From Mucilaginibacter sp. L294 (GTDB lineage Bacteria > Bacteroidota > Bacteroidia > Sphingobacteriales > Sphingobacteriaceae): a DNA stretch of 64,000 bases. The DNA lies in the NCBI RefSeq assembly GCF_001636615.1, contig NZ_LGEK01000001.1:1-64000 (forward strand). Reading direction: 5' to 3'. The position numbers were made by a program, and so were the translations under genes. The notes beneath the pieces were generated by a model, which saw only the letters and a list, made by a program, of their open reading frames with translations, was not told the origin of the DNA and made no database searches. Shown piece after piece: positions 52,292 to 60,852 of this stretch (its first letter is position 1; each line of letters starts with the position of its first letter).

Positions 52292-54313
52292 CTACCTTTT
52301 CTCTATCACCGGGAACTGAGTTATACGTAAACGGCTGCATCCGTAAGGTATCAATATCAATTCTTCTTCCTCTTTGGCTGTCTCAAAATTCCAGATGGTA
52401 CTGAATGGTAACGGCCCAGCCGACTCATTATACAAGCCCCATGTTGGGATACGCCTGCCCTTTGTTTTGATCTGGATAGGAGCGTTGGCGGGCGTCCACG
52501 GGTTGGCGCTCACCGCCTTTAAGTTCTCTACTTTATAGCTGTCGGCCAGTTTGTTATCATCAACTCTTATTAAACCATAGTTCCACGGGGTAGTAGGGCG
52601 TATCTCGGTAAAACTGTTGCCGTAGTCTATCGAGTCCTTACCGGTTTTAACAACTTTTTCTTCTTCGCCAATTTTTAAGGCATAAACAATGGGGCCGCGC
52701 TGAACAGAGATAGAGTTTTCATAACCTGTGTTTTTAAACACATGCATGGGCAGGGTTAATTCTATAACGTCGCCCTGTTTCCACTCGCGGGTTATTTTTA
52801 CTATCTGGTTGCCATTGGGTTGCTGGTAATCAGCACCATTTATTTTGATGGATGCCTTGCTGCACCACTCAGGGATACGCAAACTAAGCGGAAACGACAC
52901 GCTTTTTTTACTACCGAAAGTGAACTTGATGGTTTCATCAAACGGGTAGTTGGTTTCCTCTTTAAAGGATACTTCGGTGTTATTACCCACAAAAGCTTTC
53001 ACCTCGCTTGCCGAATAAACCAACGCTGCCAGCCCTTTATCAGGCGTGGCATACCACAGGTTCTGCGTGAATTTTGGCCAGCCCTGGTGCATATTTGATG
53101 TACAGCAGGCATAACCTGTTAGCAAACCAAAGCAAACGTCGGTACCATCGTGGTTGATGTCAAAATTGCGGACAGCCCGGGTCAGCATTACCTGGTTGGC
53201 TTGCTGAAAATACTGCCTGCCAACAAAATTCTCGTCTATTTGCGTAGGCATCACATTGAAGGCGATTTTTTCCAGATGGTCGGCATAGTTCACATCGCCG
53301 GTAATGGCCAGTGTGTTTTCCAGCGTGTACATCATTTCCACGGCGCTGCAAAGTTCCGATCCCTGCGTTGGGTTGTTGCCATGCAGTGATTCGTCCCCGC
53401 CAAACATCCCCGGTACCGATTCATTAAACCTGCGCAGGTCTTTAAACCCTTTTGTCATAGCGTCGGTATATTTTGCCTCGGGGTGGTACTGGTAATATAT
53501 AGCAGGTTCTTTCATACCCTCGGCAAGGTTTACACCATGGATGCTGTTATCTGTAGATAGCAGGTCGGTATTCAGGAAAGCGTTTGTAAAATCAAAGGTT
53601 TGCTTGTGTACCAGGTCGGCAAGGTCAAGTAAAAACTTGTCGCCGGTTTGGTTATACAGCCATAATACCATGGCCAGGTTATCGCCGCCGCGGTAGCGCG
53701 CCCAAAAAGTCCAATGATCAAGCGGGTGTGCCGGCAGCTCTTTTAGCTGGTACTTAAAGTAGTTGGTCATCAGGTTAATAACCCTTTTGTCGCCGGTGGC
53801 CGAGTAATATTGTTGTAAAACCTTCAGCATCACAATTTTTGGCCACCAGTCCTGCGCGTTATCGCGTTGTATGCCTGGTTCAGGCCCAAGATCTTTTGAA
53901 GGGCCAAAGTAGCCATCGGGGCGCTGGCTTTTTATGCTCCATTCTATCCAGGGTTTTACTTTTGCTATCAGCGCTTTATCCTGTAAGATGTAGGCAAGAG
54001 GCAGCAAACCGTCTATCCAGTAGGGGCCGCGTTCCCAAAGGTCGCCGTCGCCGCCAAGCCAGCCGTTGCGTTTGCCCATTACAAGCGGGTATAGTTTATC
54101 CAGGTTGCCCGTAGCGCCGGTTTTTTGGCGGATCAGCATCTCGCGCAGCCAACCCTGGGGTTTTATAGCGCCAAGCGGCAGTTCGATATAAGGGTTTTGG
54201 CGTAAAGGTGCTTTGGCTTGCGCATAAACAGCAATGGATTTGTTATTGGTTTGTGCTAAAACATTTAAAGAGCTGGCCACAAGTGCAACTTGCAGGATCA
54301 ATTTAATTTTCAT
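52292..54313 (-). CDS. GH127-type (DUF1680) beta-L-arabinofuranosidase-like enzyme
   Basis: A 673-residue secreted enzyme (signal about 1-20, ending NVLAQ). The (alpha/alpha)6-barrel begins 'YIELPLGAIKPQGWLREML' (about 43-61) and the catalytic region contains 'GYACCTSNMHQGWPKF' (paired cysteines, one of which is the nucleophile in GH127), followed by beta-sandwich domains ('SLRIPEWCSKASIKING', 'VQRGPIVYALK'). GH127-like enzymes release L-arabinofuranose, but the broad family has several activities. Single gene. Confidence 0.88.
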   Translation of the reverse strand: MKIKLILQVALVASSLNVLAQTNNKSIAVYAQAKAPLRQNPYIELPLGAIKPQGWLREMLIRQKTGATGNLDKLYPLVMGKRNGWLGGDGDLWERGPYWIDGLLPLAYILQDKALIAKVKPWIEWSIKSQRPDGYFGPSKDLGPEPGIQRDNAQDWWPKIVMLKVLQQYYSATGDKRVINLMTNYFKYQLKELPAHPLDHWTFWARYRGGDNLAMVLWLYNQTGDKFLLDLADLVHKQTFDFTNAFLNTDLLSTDNSIHGVNLAEGMKEPAIYYQYHPEAKYTDAMTKGFKDLRRFNESVPGMFGGDESLHGNNPTQGSELCSAVEMMYTLENTLAITGDVNYADHLEKIAFNVMPTQIDENFVGRQYFQQANQVMLTRAVRNFDINHDGTDVCFGLLTGYACCTSNMHQGWPKFTQNLWYATPDKGLAALVYSASEVKAFVGNNTEVSFKEETNYPFDETIKFTFGSKKSVSFPLSLRIPEWCSKASIKINGADYQQPNGNQIVKITREWKQGDVIELTLPMHVFKNTGYENSISVQRGPIVYALKIGEEEKVVKTGKDSIDYGNSFTEIRPTTPWNYGLIRVDDNKLADSYKVENLKAVSANPWTPANAPIQIKTKGRRIPTWGLYNESAGPLPFSTIWNFETAKEEEELILIPYGCSRLRITQFPVIEKR

Positions 54314-54500
54314 GATGATAGTGTAGCGTTAGGTAACTGAATTCGACTTTACAATAATAGTCAGTAATACAGTTAAAACAAAAACCACCTTAAATTTAAT
54401 TAGGCGGGTTTTGGCCCTGCTGGCCTAACCGATCATTTATTTTTTATTTTTTGCAATAAAACGCTTTAAGCCCCGTTTATACTTTTTAATCCCCGCGTTT

Positions 54501-54647
54501 ATGGAGCCCATACATCAGGCATCACATACATTAAAACCTGTTCCTGCAATTGCTTTGCAGACAGGAAATGGTGTGCCCGTTGCTATGATAGCCGGCTCTA
54601 AACTCACCTACGCTTTCCTTAAAACAAGTAAGGACTTTATTAACTAA
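54501..54647 (+). CDS. Possible 48-residue small ORF upstream of the GltB-like gene
   Basis: An ATG ORF of 48 codons starts MEPIHQASHTLKPVPAIALQ and ends KTSKDFIN, in a 400-nt spacer with no other gene. It is followed closely by a GCCCCA/TGGGGC hairpin without a T run (54647-54674). There is no Shine-Dalgarno and the -7 box is weak (TACTTTTT, 54479-54486). No family recognised. It could equally be non-coding; the region 54376-54413 also contains a hairpin (AAAACCACCT facing AGGCGGGTTTT). Confidence 0.35.
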   Translation: MEPIHQASHTLKPVPAIALQTGNGVPVAMIAGSKLTYAFLKTSKDFIN

Positions 54648-54717
54648 GCCCCAGCCATTGTTGGTTTTGGGGCCGGTCACAAAACAGTTGTTTTTGTTAT
54701 CTCATTAAAGCTTACTT

Positions 54718-55926
54718 ATGAATTTTTCTGCATCCCGTACCTGGGCAGGTGTCGGTTTTATACTGCTTTTTTTAATAAATGCAGGCCTTGTTATCACAGG
54801 CTTATTTTTCAATTATCTCTGGTGTACCATTGGGGGTATCTTGCTGGCTTCGGTGCAGATTTTGCTGCATGGGCAGTTATTTAGCAGGCAACAGGTTTTA
54901 CAAGAAAGCCTTTTATCAATAGGTGATTTGGAACTGGTTATAGGGCGGTCGCAAACAAATACACCCTTAAGTATCTCAACCGGTAACGGGCCAAATTTTG
55001 ATGCCGGCTACCGGTATGTGCAATGCTGTGATACTACTTTACAAATGGCCGGCAATATGCTTTATACAGAAATTGGTGCCGGCAATTGCCGCATGCCCTA
55101 CCGCATGAACCTGTTAAATATAGCATCATTAAACACTGCTACCTTTGATAAAGGGTCGGTACTGGCGTTTTCGAGGAGTGCAAAAATGAGTGATTGTGCC
55201 CTCAACACCGGCGTGCTGGGCATTGTGCCCGAATTGCTGAGAGGTGGGAGTGACCTGGTTTGGCGCATGGACCGTTTGGAAGCCTTTTACCGAAATGCCG
55301 ATGGTTCATTTAACGAAACCCTGTTTAAAAAGGCGGCTAACCGGCCTTATATTAAAATGATAGAGGTTAGGATAAGCGCTGCCCACTTTTTACCTGATGT
55401 TTCAGAGATCTCTTTAAAATGTTTCGTCAACTTCCTGGAGCGGCTCAAGGTACTGTCGGGCGGTAAGCCCATAGGTGTTTGTTTGGCTGTGGCCGATCAT
55501 GAGCTATTTACAAGGCTGTGCCGCGTTATGGCCGATAGTGTTGTATACCTGGACTTTGTGACGGTGGATAGTGCATCACATAATAGGCCTGTTACAGCCT
55601 TATTTACAGCAATTGATGCTGTACGGTTTGCCATTGCTAAATATAAATTACCAACAAAGATCATTGCCTCTGGCGACCTGGTCAAGGAGCGTGACATACT
55701 ACAGGCCATTGGGCACGGGGCGCATGCCTGCTATAGCGTTCGCCCTTTTCAGGCTTCCCTTGGTGCTGCCCGGGGGCTTGTTAAACCCACAACCAATAGT
55801 AAAGTAGCGGCTATTACAGCCTTTCATCGAAATACGCTGGCTGCCACTTTTAGGTTGATAGATGCCTGCACGGCTCAACAAGCCACGGCAAATAAACAGG
55901 CCCTGCTAAATTCTGAATTAAATTAA
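54718..55926 (+). CDS. Degenerate, membrane-anchored glutamate-synthase-like (GltB-type) protein
   Basis: A 402-residue protein. Two N-terminal membrane helices (about 10-31 and 33-53) are followed by a region colinear with FMN-binding glutamate synthase proteins: 'SRSAKMSDCALNTGVLGI', 'LLRGGSDLVWRMDRLEAFYRNADGSF', 'KMIEVRISAAHFLPDVSEI', 'FLERLKVLSGGKPIGVCLAV', 'YLDFVTVDSASHN', 'KLPTKIIASGDLVKERDILQAIGHGAHACYSVRPFQASLG', 'AFHRNTLAATFRLIDAC' (positions 150-390). Family members are ~530 residues. Missing here are the GAKPGHGG loop, the EGGTGAAP loop and the cysteine cluster for the iron-sulphur centre, so catalysis is unlikely. Next gene is 21 nt away. Confidence 0.75.
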   Translation: MNFSASRTWAGVGFILLFLINAGLVITGLFFNYLWCTIGGILLASVQILLHGQLFSRQQVLQESLLSIGDLELVIGRSQTNTPLSISTGNGPNFDAGYRYVQCCDTTLQMAGNMLYTEIGAGNCRMPYRMNLLNIASLNTATFDKGSVLAFSRSAKMSDCALNTGVLGIVPELLRGGSDLVWRMDRLEAFYRNADGSFNETLFKKAANRPYIKMIEVRISAAHFLPDVSEISLKCFVNFLERLKVLSGGKPIGVCLAVADHELFTRLCRVMADSVVYLDFVTVDSASHNRPVTALFTAIDAVRFAIAKYKLPTKIIASGDLVKERDILQAIGHGAHACYSVRPFQASLGAARGLVKPTTNSKVAAITAFHRNTLAATFRLIDACTAQQATANKQALLNSELN

Positions 55927-55947
55927 TTTTTAACCCATCTATCTGAT

Positions 55948-56328
55948 ATGATAACTCAACCCTTAATAATGCCTGCAAGGGAGCATGAACTGCTAAAGAA
56001 GCATTGTGCCCATGCAACCCTTTGCGATTACAACTTGAACAAACTTACCACCGAACTTAAGAATGCCAGTATTATACCCAAAAGCCAGTTGCCGCATGAT
56101 GTGGTATGCCTTAGTGCTGCAATCAAATTCAGGGAGGTGAATAGTGGGAAACACTACGCTTTTAGTATTGTGGAACCACATGAAGCAGATATCCGGCAGC
56201 AAAAAATGTCAGCGCTGGCGCCTTTATCTATTGCCTTGTTGGGCTACCGTAAAGGGGCGCTTGTTGATTGGCAGATGCCCGGCGGGGTAATGACTTTTGA
56301 AATATTAGAAGTTGTACAGCATGCCTGA
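55948..56328 (+). CDS. Rnk/GreA-GreB-family elongation-factor-like protein
   Basis: A 126-residue protein. The C-terminal ~75 residues match the GreA/GreB-Rnk C-terminal domain: 'LPHDVVCLSAAIKFREVNSGKHYAFSIVEPHEADIR' region (about 50-85), 'MSALAPLSIALLGYRKGALVDWQMPGG' (about 88-114). The N-terminal part lacks the long GreA coiled coil that enters the polymerase channel, as in Rnk. It should bind RNA polymerase or a related target. It is co-transcribed with the GltB-like gene (21 nt) and the following membrane protein (38 nt). Confidence 0.82.
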   Translation: MITQPLIMPAREHELLKKHCAHATLCDYNLNKLTTELKNASIIPKSQLPHDVVCLSAAIKFREVNSGKHYAFSIVEPHEADIRQQKMSALAPLSIALLGYRKGALVDWQMPGGVMTFEILEVVQHA

Positions 56329-56366
56329 AAACGAGTTGCCAATTGTGAATATTTAACCCTTAACTT

Positions 56367-56864
56367 ATGAAACAAATTATAGAAAACAGCCTCATAGCAG
56401 GTACGCTATTTATATTAATTGTATTGCCATTTATAATACTTGGCCGCAAACTAAAGAAAAAACGGGAAGCCGGGATGTTAAACAAGCTGAACGAGGCCGC
56501 CCGGGGTTATGGTTTAAAGCTAACCCGTTATGTAGCGATCAATAATAATTTGATTGGCTGGGACAGGGAGAACGCCGCGCTACTATTTGCATTGGATGAG
56601 GAAAGGCCGGAATACATAAAGCTTGATGGTGTTGGCCGGTGCTACACGTTAAAAAAAATGAATGGCCGCGCGGTGCGTTCAATAAGTTTGGAACTGCAGG
56701 ACAGAAATGGCAGGCTGATAAACAGCATCCCTTTTTACCGGCAGTTTACTGATAGCGAAATGACCTTAAAAAAAGCGCTTAAGTATGCTGCTGAGTGGGA
56801 ATTGATCGTTGCAGCCGATATTAAGGAGCGCGGTAATAAATTAGTTAATTTGCAAAGGGCGTAG
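56367..56864 (+). CDS. Membrane-anchored protein of unknown function
   Basis: A 165-residue protein with one N-terminal membrane helix (about 8-26, AGTLFILIVLPFIILG) followed by basic residues (RKLKKKRE) and a soluble domain ('YVAINNNLIGWDRENAALLFAL', 'IKLDGVGRCYTLKKMNGRAV', 'LINSIPFYRQFTDSEMTLKKALKYAAEW'). It is predicted to face the cytoplasm. No family recognised. It is the last gene of the 54.7-56.9 kb cluster, ended by a strong terminator. Confidence 0.75.
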   Translation: MKQIIENSLIAGTLFILIVLPFIILGRKLKKKREAGMLNKLNEAARGYGLKLTRYVAINNNLIGWDRENAALLFALDEERPEYIKLDGVGRCYTLKKMNGRAVRSISLELQDRNGRLINSIPFYRQFTDSEMTLKKALKYAAEWELIVAADIKERGNKLVNLQRA

Positions 56865-56891
56865 CGTGGACACCAAATAGACACCAGCCAA

Positions 56892-56928
56892 TAAAAAAGC
56901 CTTTAACACTATGTTAAAGGCTTTTTTG
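56892..56928. terminator. Bidirectional terminator between the cluster and tRNA-Arg
   Basis: AAAAAAGCCTTTAACA pairs perfectly with TGTTAAAGGCTTTTTT around CTA. Both directions carry a T run, so it ends the plus-strand operon and the minus-strand tRNA transcript. Confidence 0.9.
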
Positions 56929-57000
56929 TGTTCTCGATGAGATTCGAACTCATATCGACGGCTTCGGAGGCCATAATTCTATCCATTGAACTACGAGAAC
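56929..57000 (-). tRNA. tRNA-Arg (anticodon CCG)
   Basis: 72 nt on the minus strand. The acceptor stem GTTCTCG / CGAGAAC is perfect; the anticodon arm ATGGC-CTCCGAA-GCCGT gives CCG, reading CGG codons. The T-arm GTTCGAAT motif is present and the discriminator base is A. The CCA end is not encoded. The first base is at 57000. Confidence 0.93.
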
Positions 57001-57042
57001 AATATTTGCGCAAATATAGAATATTTTTGGTGGCGGCTGTTG

Positions 57043-57567
57043 CTAAAAAGTTTGCGTAACCGTTTTATCCGGTGCATCCAGGCGGGTGCTTTTGCGGGTG
57101 CCGTTAACAGTCATGTGTACAATGTTCAACTGGTCGTTATACAAGCTTTGTAGCAGGGTTACCTGTGCATCTATCTTTTTAGGGGTAGCTATCTTGCCCG
57201 ATTCCAGGTAAATGTTCACCGCCTCGCGGTTTATCTCAAACCCGATGTAGGTAAGGGGTAAAGCCGTCCCGGTTGTTTTTAGCTGCAAATGGCTGTTGAT
57301 ATAATTTTTTACCAATACATCCATAGCGGCATGCATGTCGGGCTTGGCCAGGTCTGCTTTGGCATGGAATTGTTTTTCAAGCGCCAGTTCAAAATCATCG
57401 GTAAAAATGGTGCATATAATCTCTAACTGGCTGTCTTTAGCGTTAAAACTCACATCAGTAGTACTTACGTGCAGCGGGTGGAATTTTGTTTCCGCCGGTT
57501 TTTTAACAAAAAACAAACCTGTTAAAATGTAACAATATAATAGAGATTTACCTAAAAAAGCAGTCAT
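57043..57567 (-). CDS. DUF6702-type protein
   Basis: A 174-residue protein with an N-terminal hydrophobic stretch ('LLYCYILTGLFFV') and the DUF6702 hallmark 'FHPLHVSTTDVSFNAKDSQLEIICTIFTDDFE' (about residues 29-60), followed by 'YIGFEINREAVNIYLES'. It probably sits in the periplasm. It is divergent to HupE (64 nt between starts). In Bacteroidota the DUF6702, HupE-like and M1-peptidase genes tend to travel together, which fits the order here. Function unknown. Confidence 0.8.
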   Translation of the reverse strand: MTAFLGKSLLYCYILTGLFFVKKPAETKFHPLHVSTTDVSFNAKDSQLEIICTIFTDDFELALEKQFHAKADLAKPDMHAAMDVLVKNYINSHLQLKTTGTALPLTYIGFEINREAVNIYLESGKIATPKKIDAQVTLLQSLYNDQLNIVHMTVNGTRKSTRLDAPDKTVTQTF

Positions 57568-57631
57568 GGCGCCTATGCGGTTCGTTTATATTTAAAAGCT
57601 GTTAAATTTACGCTTTCATCAAAGAAATATT

Positions 57632-58210
57632 ATGTCTGATTTTGGTTTTTATTTCGGGTTAGGATGGAAACACATTATCAGCACCGATGCGATTGACCAC
57701 CAGTTGTTTATCCTGGTGCTGGCATCGGTTTATACATTTAAGAATATAAAACAGGTACTGATACTGGTTACCGCCTTTACCATCGGCCACTCGTTAACAC
57801 TGGCCTTAAGCGTGTTGGATGTGATCCGTTTCCCCGGTAAATGGGTGGAGTTTTTAATACCCTGTACTATTTTTATAACGGCTATAAACAACCTGTGGCG
57901 GGTAAATAAAAAAAACGGCAGCGTAAATGTAAATTACTGGCTGGCGCTTTTCTTTGGGCTGATACACGGGATGGGCTTTGCCAATACCATCCGTATTATG
58001 CTTGCCCGCGACCAAACCATAGGTTGGGGCCTGTTTGGCTTTAATGCAGGGTTAGAGGCCGGGCAGATAGTTGTTGTAGCCATAATACTGGTACTGGCTA
58101 TGCTTTTTATGAATTTGGTGAAAGTAACCCGGCGCGACTGGGTACTTTTTATATCGGCAGGTGTTTTTGCGTTATCCGTACAGATGGCGTTTGAAAGATT
58201 GCCATTTTAA
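57632..58210 (+). CDS. HupE/UreJ_2-family membrane protein
   Basis: A 192-residue protein with about six membrane helices and 'GWKHIISTDAIDHQLFILVL' (about 11-30; histidines typical of HupE/UreJ) and 'ALFFGLIHGMGFANTIR' (about 109-125). HupE/UreJ proteins carry nickel or cobalt in some bacteria, but the Bacteroidota group has no assigned substrate. It precedes an M1 peptidase gene by 28 nt. Confidence 0.85.
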   Translation: MSDFGFYFGLGWKHIISTDAIDHQLFILVLASVYTFKNIKQVLILVTAFTIGHSLTLALSVLDVIRFPGKWVEFLIPCTIFITAINNLWRVNKKNGSVNVNYWLALFFGLIHGMGFANTIRIMLARDQTIGWGLFGFNAGLEAGQIVVVAIILVLAMLFMNLVKVTRRDWVLFISAGVFALSVQMAFERLPF

Positions 58211-58220
58211 GTTAAATTTG
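58190..58220 (+). promoter_or_regulatory. Promoter of the M1 peptidase gene
   Basis: TTTG at 58190-58193 and a perfect TAnnTTTG box (TAAATTTG, 58213-58220) are 19 nt apart. It overlaps the end of hupE and shows the peptidase can be transcribed on its own. Confidence 0.5.
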
Positions 58221-58238
58221 ATCTTTAAATAAACAATA

Positions 58239-60635
58239 ATGAAGCGAATTTTTACAAGCTTTCTTCTTTCGGTAAGTATAGTGGGCGCTGCCTTTGCCCA
58301 GGATATACAAAACAACCCCGGCAGCAATCACGGTAACAAGTTTGAGCAGTTAGGTACCATATTAAATACCCCTAACGAGCAAAGAACAGCCAGCGGTGCG
58401 CCCGGTGTTAAATACTGGCAGCAACGTGCCGATTATAACATTAAGTGCGAGCTTGATGAAAAAAACCTGAAGCTAACCGGTAGTGAAACGGTTACCTACT
58501 ACAACAACTCGCCAGATCCGCTTACTTATATCTGGCTTCAGCTTGACGAAAATCAGCATAATAGCCTTAAAAACTCGGGTTACCAGAGCAGTTCGGGTAT
58601 GCCAAAGGCTACTACCACCCAAAACGTTGATAAAAACGAAGCGCGCAATGGCGATATTGACAACGGCCTTGGCGATATGATCACCAAGCTGACTGATGCA
58701 ACAGGCAAAAACTTAAAATACACCATCAATAAAACCATGATGCGTATTGACCTGCCGACTCCGCTAAAACCGGGCGCGCAGTTTATTTTTAACCTGGACT
58801 GGAACTACAAAATAACCGACCGTATGACCGTTGGTGGCCGTGGCGGTTATGAGCTTTTCCCCGAGGATGGCAACTACCTGTTCACCATGTCGCAGTGGTA
58901 CCCGCGCCTTTGCGTTTACAGCGATTTCCAGGGATGGCAAAACCACCAGTTTACCGGCCGTGGCGAATTTGCCCTTACCTTCGGAAACTTCCGCGTACAA
59001 ATGACTGTACCTGCCGACCACGTTGTTGGCGGCACCGGCGAATGTATCAACTACAGCGCGGTGCTTAGCCCCGAACGTTTAGCCCGCTACAACCGCGCTA
59101 AAACAGCAGCAGCACCTGTTGAGATAGTAACCCTTGCCGAAGCTAAGAAAGCAGAGAAAGCGCCTGCATCAGGTAAAAAAACATGGGTTTTTGTTGCCAA
59201 TAACGTACGCGATTTTGCCTGGGGATCATCACGTAAGTTTGTGTGGGATGGCATGGGCCAAAAGGTTAGCGGCAAAAACGTAATGTGCATGAGCTACTAT
59301 GGTAAAGAAGCTTACAACCTGTACAGCAAATACTCAACCCGTTTGGTAGCCCACACGGTTAAAACTTATTCAGATTTTACTTTCCCTTACCCATACCCGG
59401 TAGCGCAGTCTGTTGAAGCATCAAACGGTATGGAGTACCCGATGATATGCTTTAACTACGGCCGTACCGAAAAAGATGGCGCATACAGCGAAAGCACCAA
59501 AAATGGGATGATAGGCGTTATCATCCACGAGGTTGGCCACAACTTCTTCCCGATGATCGTAAACAGCGACGAGCGCCAGTGGACATGGATGGACGAAGGC
59601 CTGAACTCGTTTGTGGAATACCTTACCGAAGAGCTTTGGGATAACAAGTTCCCAAGCAAAAAAGGCGCGGCATACACCATTGTTGATTACATGAAACTGC
59701 CTAAGAACGAACTGGAGCCGGTAATGACCAACTCTGAGAACATTGTTCGTTTCGGGCCAAATGCTTACTCAAAACCGGCTACAGCGTTGAACATCCTGCG
59801 CGAAACCATTATGGGCCGTAAGTTATTTGATTACGCGTTTAAAGAATACGCACACCGTTGGGCATTTAAACACCCAACCCCTGCCGACTTGTTCCGTACC
59901 ATGGAAGATGCCAGCGGAGAGGATCTGGATTGGTTTTGGAGAGGCTGGTTCTACGGGACCGACCCGGTTGATATCTCTTTAGATTCGGTTAAATACGCTA
60001 AGGCCGATCTGGATGGTAAAATGCCGGCTATGAGGCAGCGTGGTACGCCAAAAGTTGCGCCACCTGCTGTAAACAGTTTTGAGGATATCTCTAAAGTACG
60101 TAACCGTACCGATAAGGGCATCAAGTTCCAAACAGACAGGGATACTGCTGCGCAGGATTTTTACTGGAAGTACGATAGGGGTGTGGTAACAGTTGATACC
60201 GTAAAATTTGATGCTATTGTTAAGGCACAGCCTGCACCGCAAGCTTTTGCTACCGACCCTTTAACAGATGCTGATAAAACCAACTACAACAGCAAATATT
60301 TTTACGAACTAAACTTTAGCAATAAAGGTGGTTTGGTAATGCCTATCATAGTAGAGTTTACCTTTAAGGATGGCACCAAATGGACAGACCGTATCCCGGT
60401 TCAGATCTGGAGGCTGAATGAGAAGACAGCTTCTAAATTCTACATCCATGATAAAGAGGTTGCTTCTATAAAACTTGACCCAATGCGCGAAACCGCGGAT
60501 ATTGACGAAAGTAATAACTATTGGGGTAAAATGCCCGAGCCATCTAAGTTCCAGTTGTTTAAACAAAAGGCAGGCGGCCCGGCCCGTGGGCAGTCTGTAG
60601 GTACCAACCCAATGCAGGTTGCATCACCTAAATAA
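58239..60635 (+). CDS. M1-family zinc metallopeptidase
   Basis: A 798-residue secreted enzyme (signal 1-20, ending GAAFAQ). HEVGH (His430, Glu431, His434) and Glu453 exactly 18 residues later (zinc ligands), with GMEYP in place of the canonical GxMEN motif (about residues 397-401). The N-terminal ~200 residues form the M1 beta-saddle. Bacteroidota 'M1 family metallopeptidase' proteins are of this length. An aminopeptidase-like role outside the inner membrane is likely. A terminator follows. Confidence 0.93.
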   Translation: MKRIFTSFLLSVSIVGAAFAQDIQNNPGSNHGNKFEQLGTILNTPNEQRTASGAPGVKYWQQRADYNIKCELDEKNLKLTGSETVTYYNNSPDPLTYIWLQLDENQHNSLKNSGYQSSSGMPKATTTQNVDKNEARNGDIDNGLGDMITKLTDATGKNLKYTINKTMMRIDLPTPLKPGAQFIFNLDWNYKITDRMTVGGRGGYELFPEDGNYLFTMSQWYPRLCVYSDFQGWQNHQFTGRGEFALTFGNFRVQMTVPADHVVGGTGECINYSAVLSPERLARYNRAKTAAAPVEIVTLAEAKKAEKAPASGKKTWVFVANNVRDFAWGSSRKFVWDGMGQKVSGKNVMCMSYYGKEAYNLYSKYSTRLVAHTVKTYSDFTFPYPYPVAQSVEASNGMEYPMICFNYGRTEKDGAYSESTKNGMIGVIIHEVGHNFFPMIVNSDERQWTWMDEGLNSFVEYLTEELWDNKFPSKKGAAYTIVDYMKLPKNELEPVMTNSENIVRFGPNAYSKPATALNILRETIMGRKLFDYAFKEYAHRWAFKHPTPADLFRTMEDASGEDLDWFWRGWFYGTDPVDISLDSVKYAKADLDGKMPAMRQRGTPKVAPPAVNSFEDISKVRNRTDKGIKFQTDRDTAAQDFYWKYDRGVVTVDTVKFDAIVKAQPAPQAFATDPLTDADKTNYNSKYFYELNFSNKGGLVMPIIVEFTFKDGTKWTDRIPVQIWRLNEKTASKFYIHDKEVASIKLDPMRETADIDESNNYWGKMPEPSKFQLFKQKAGGPARGQSVGTNPMQVASPK

Positions 60636-60652
60636 TTAAACAAATTTTATAC

Positions 60653-60685
60653 AAGGCCGCGCTTATTTAAGCGCGGCCTTTTTTG
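60653..60685 (+). terminator. Intrinsic terminator
   Basis: AAGGCCGCGCTTA pairs with TAAGCGCGGCCTT across a TT loop, followed by T residues. Confidence 0.9.
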
Positions 60686-60794
60686 TTTATAGCCAATTGT
60701 TAATATTTATTTAATATTGGTGTTTGGCAAAAGGCTTAATTACAGAGAATTAAGCAATGTGGCTAATACAATTCTAATCTCATTCTAATAAGTG

Positions 60795-60811
60795 GTTAAC
60801 GGCGCGTTAAC
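60795..60811. promoter_or_regulatory. Candidate operator upstream of the TonB-dependent receptor
   Basis: A 17-nt inverted repeat GTTAACG-gcg-CGTTAAC in the 217-nt leader, 42 nt before the start. A near-match -7 box (CACATTTG, 60822-60829) follows it. Confidence 0.35.
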
Positions 60812-60852
60812 ATTGCCACGGCACATTTGAGGGAAATAATTTATCCCTTAAA

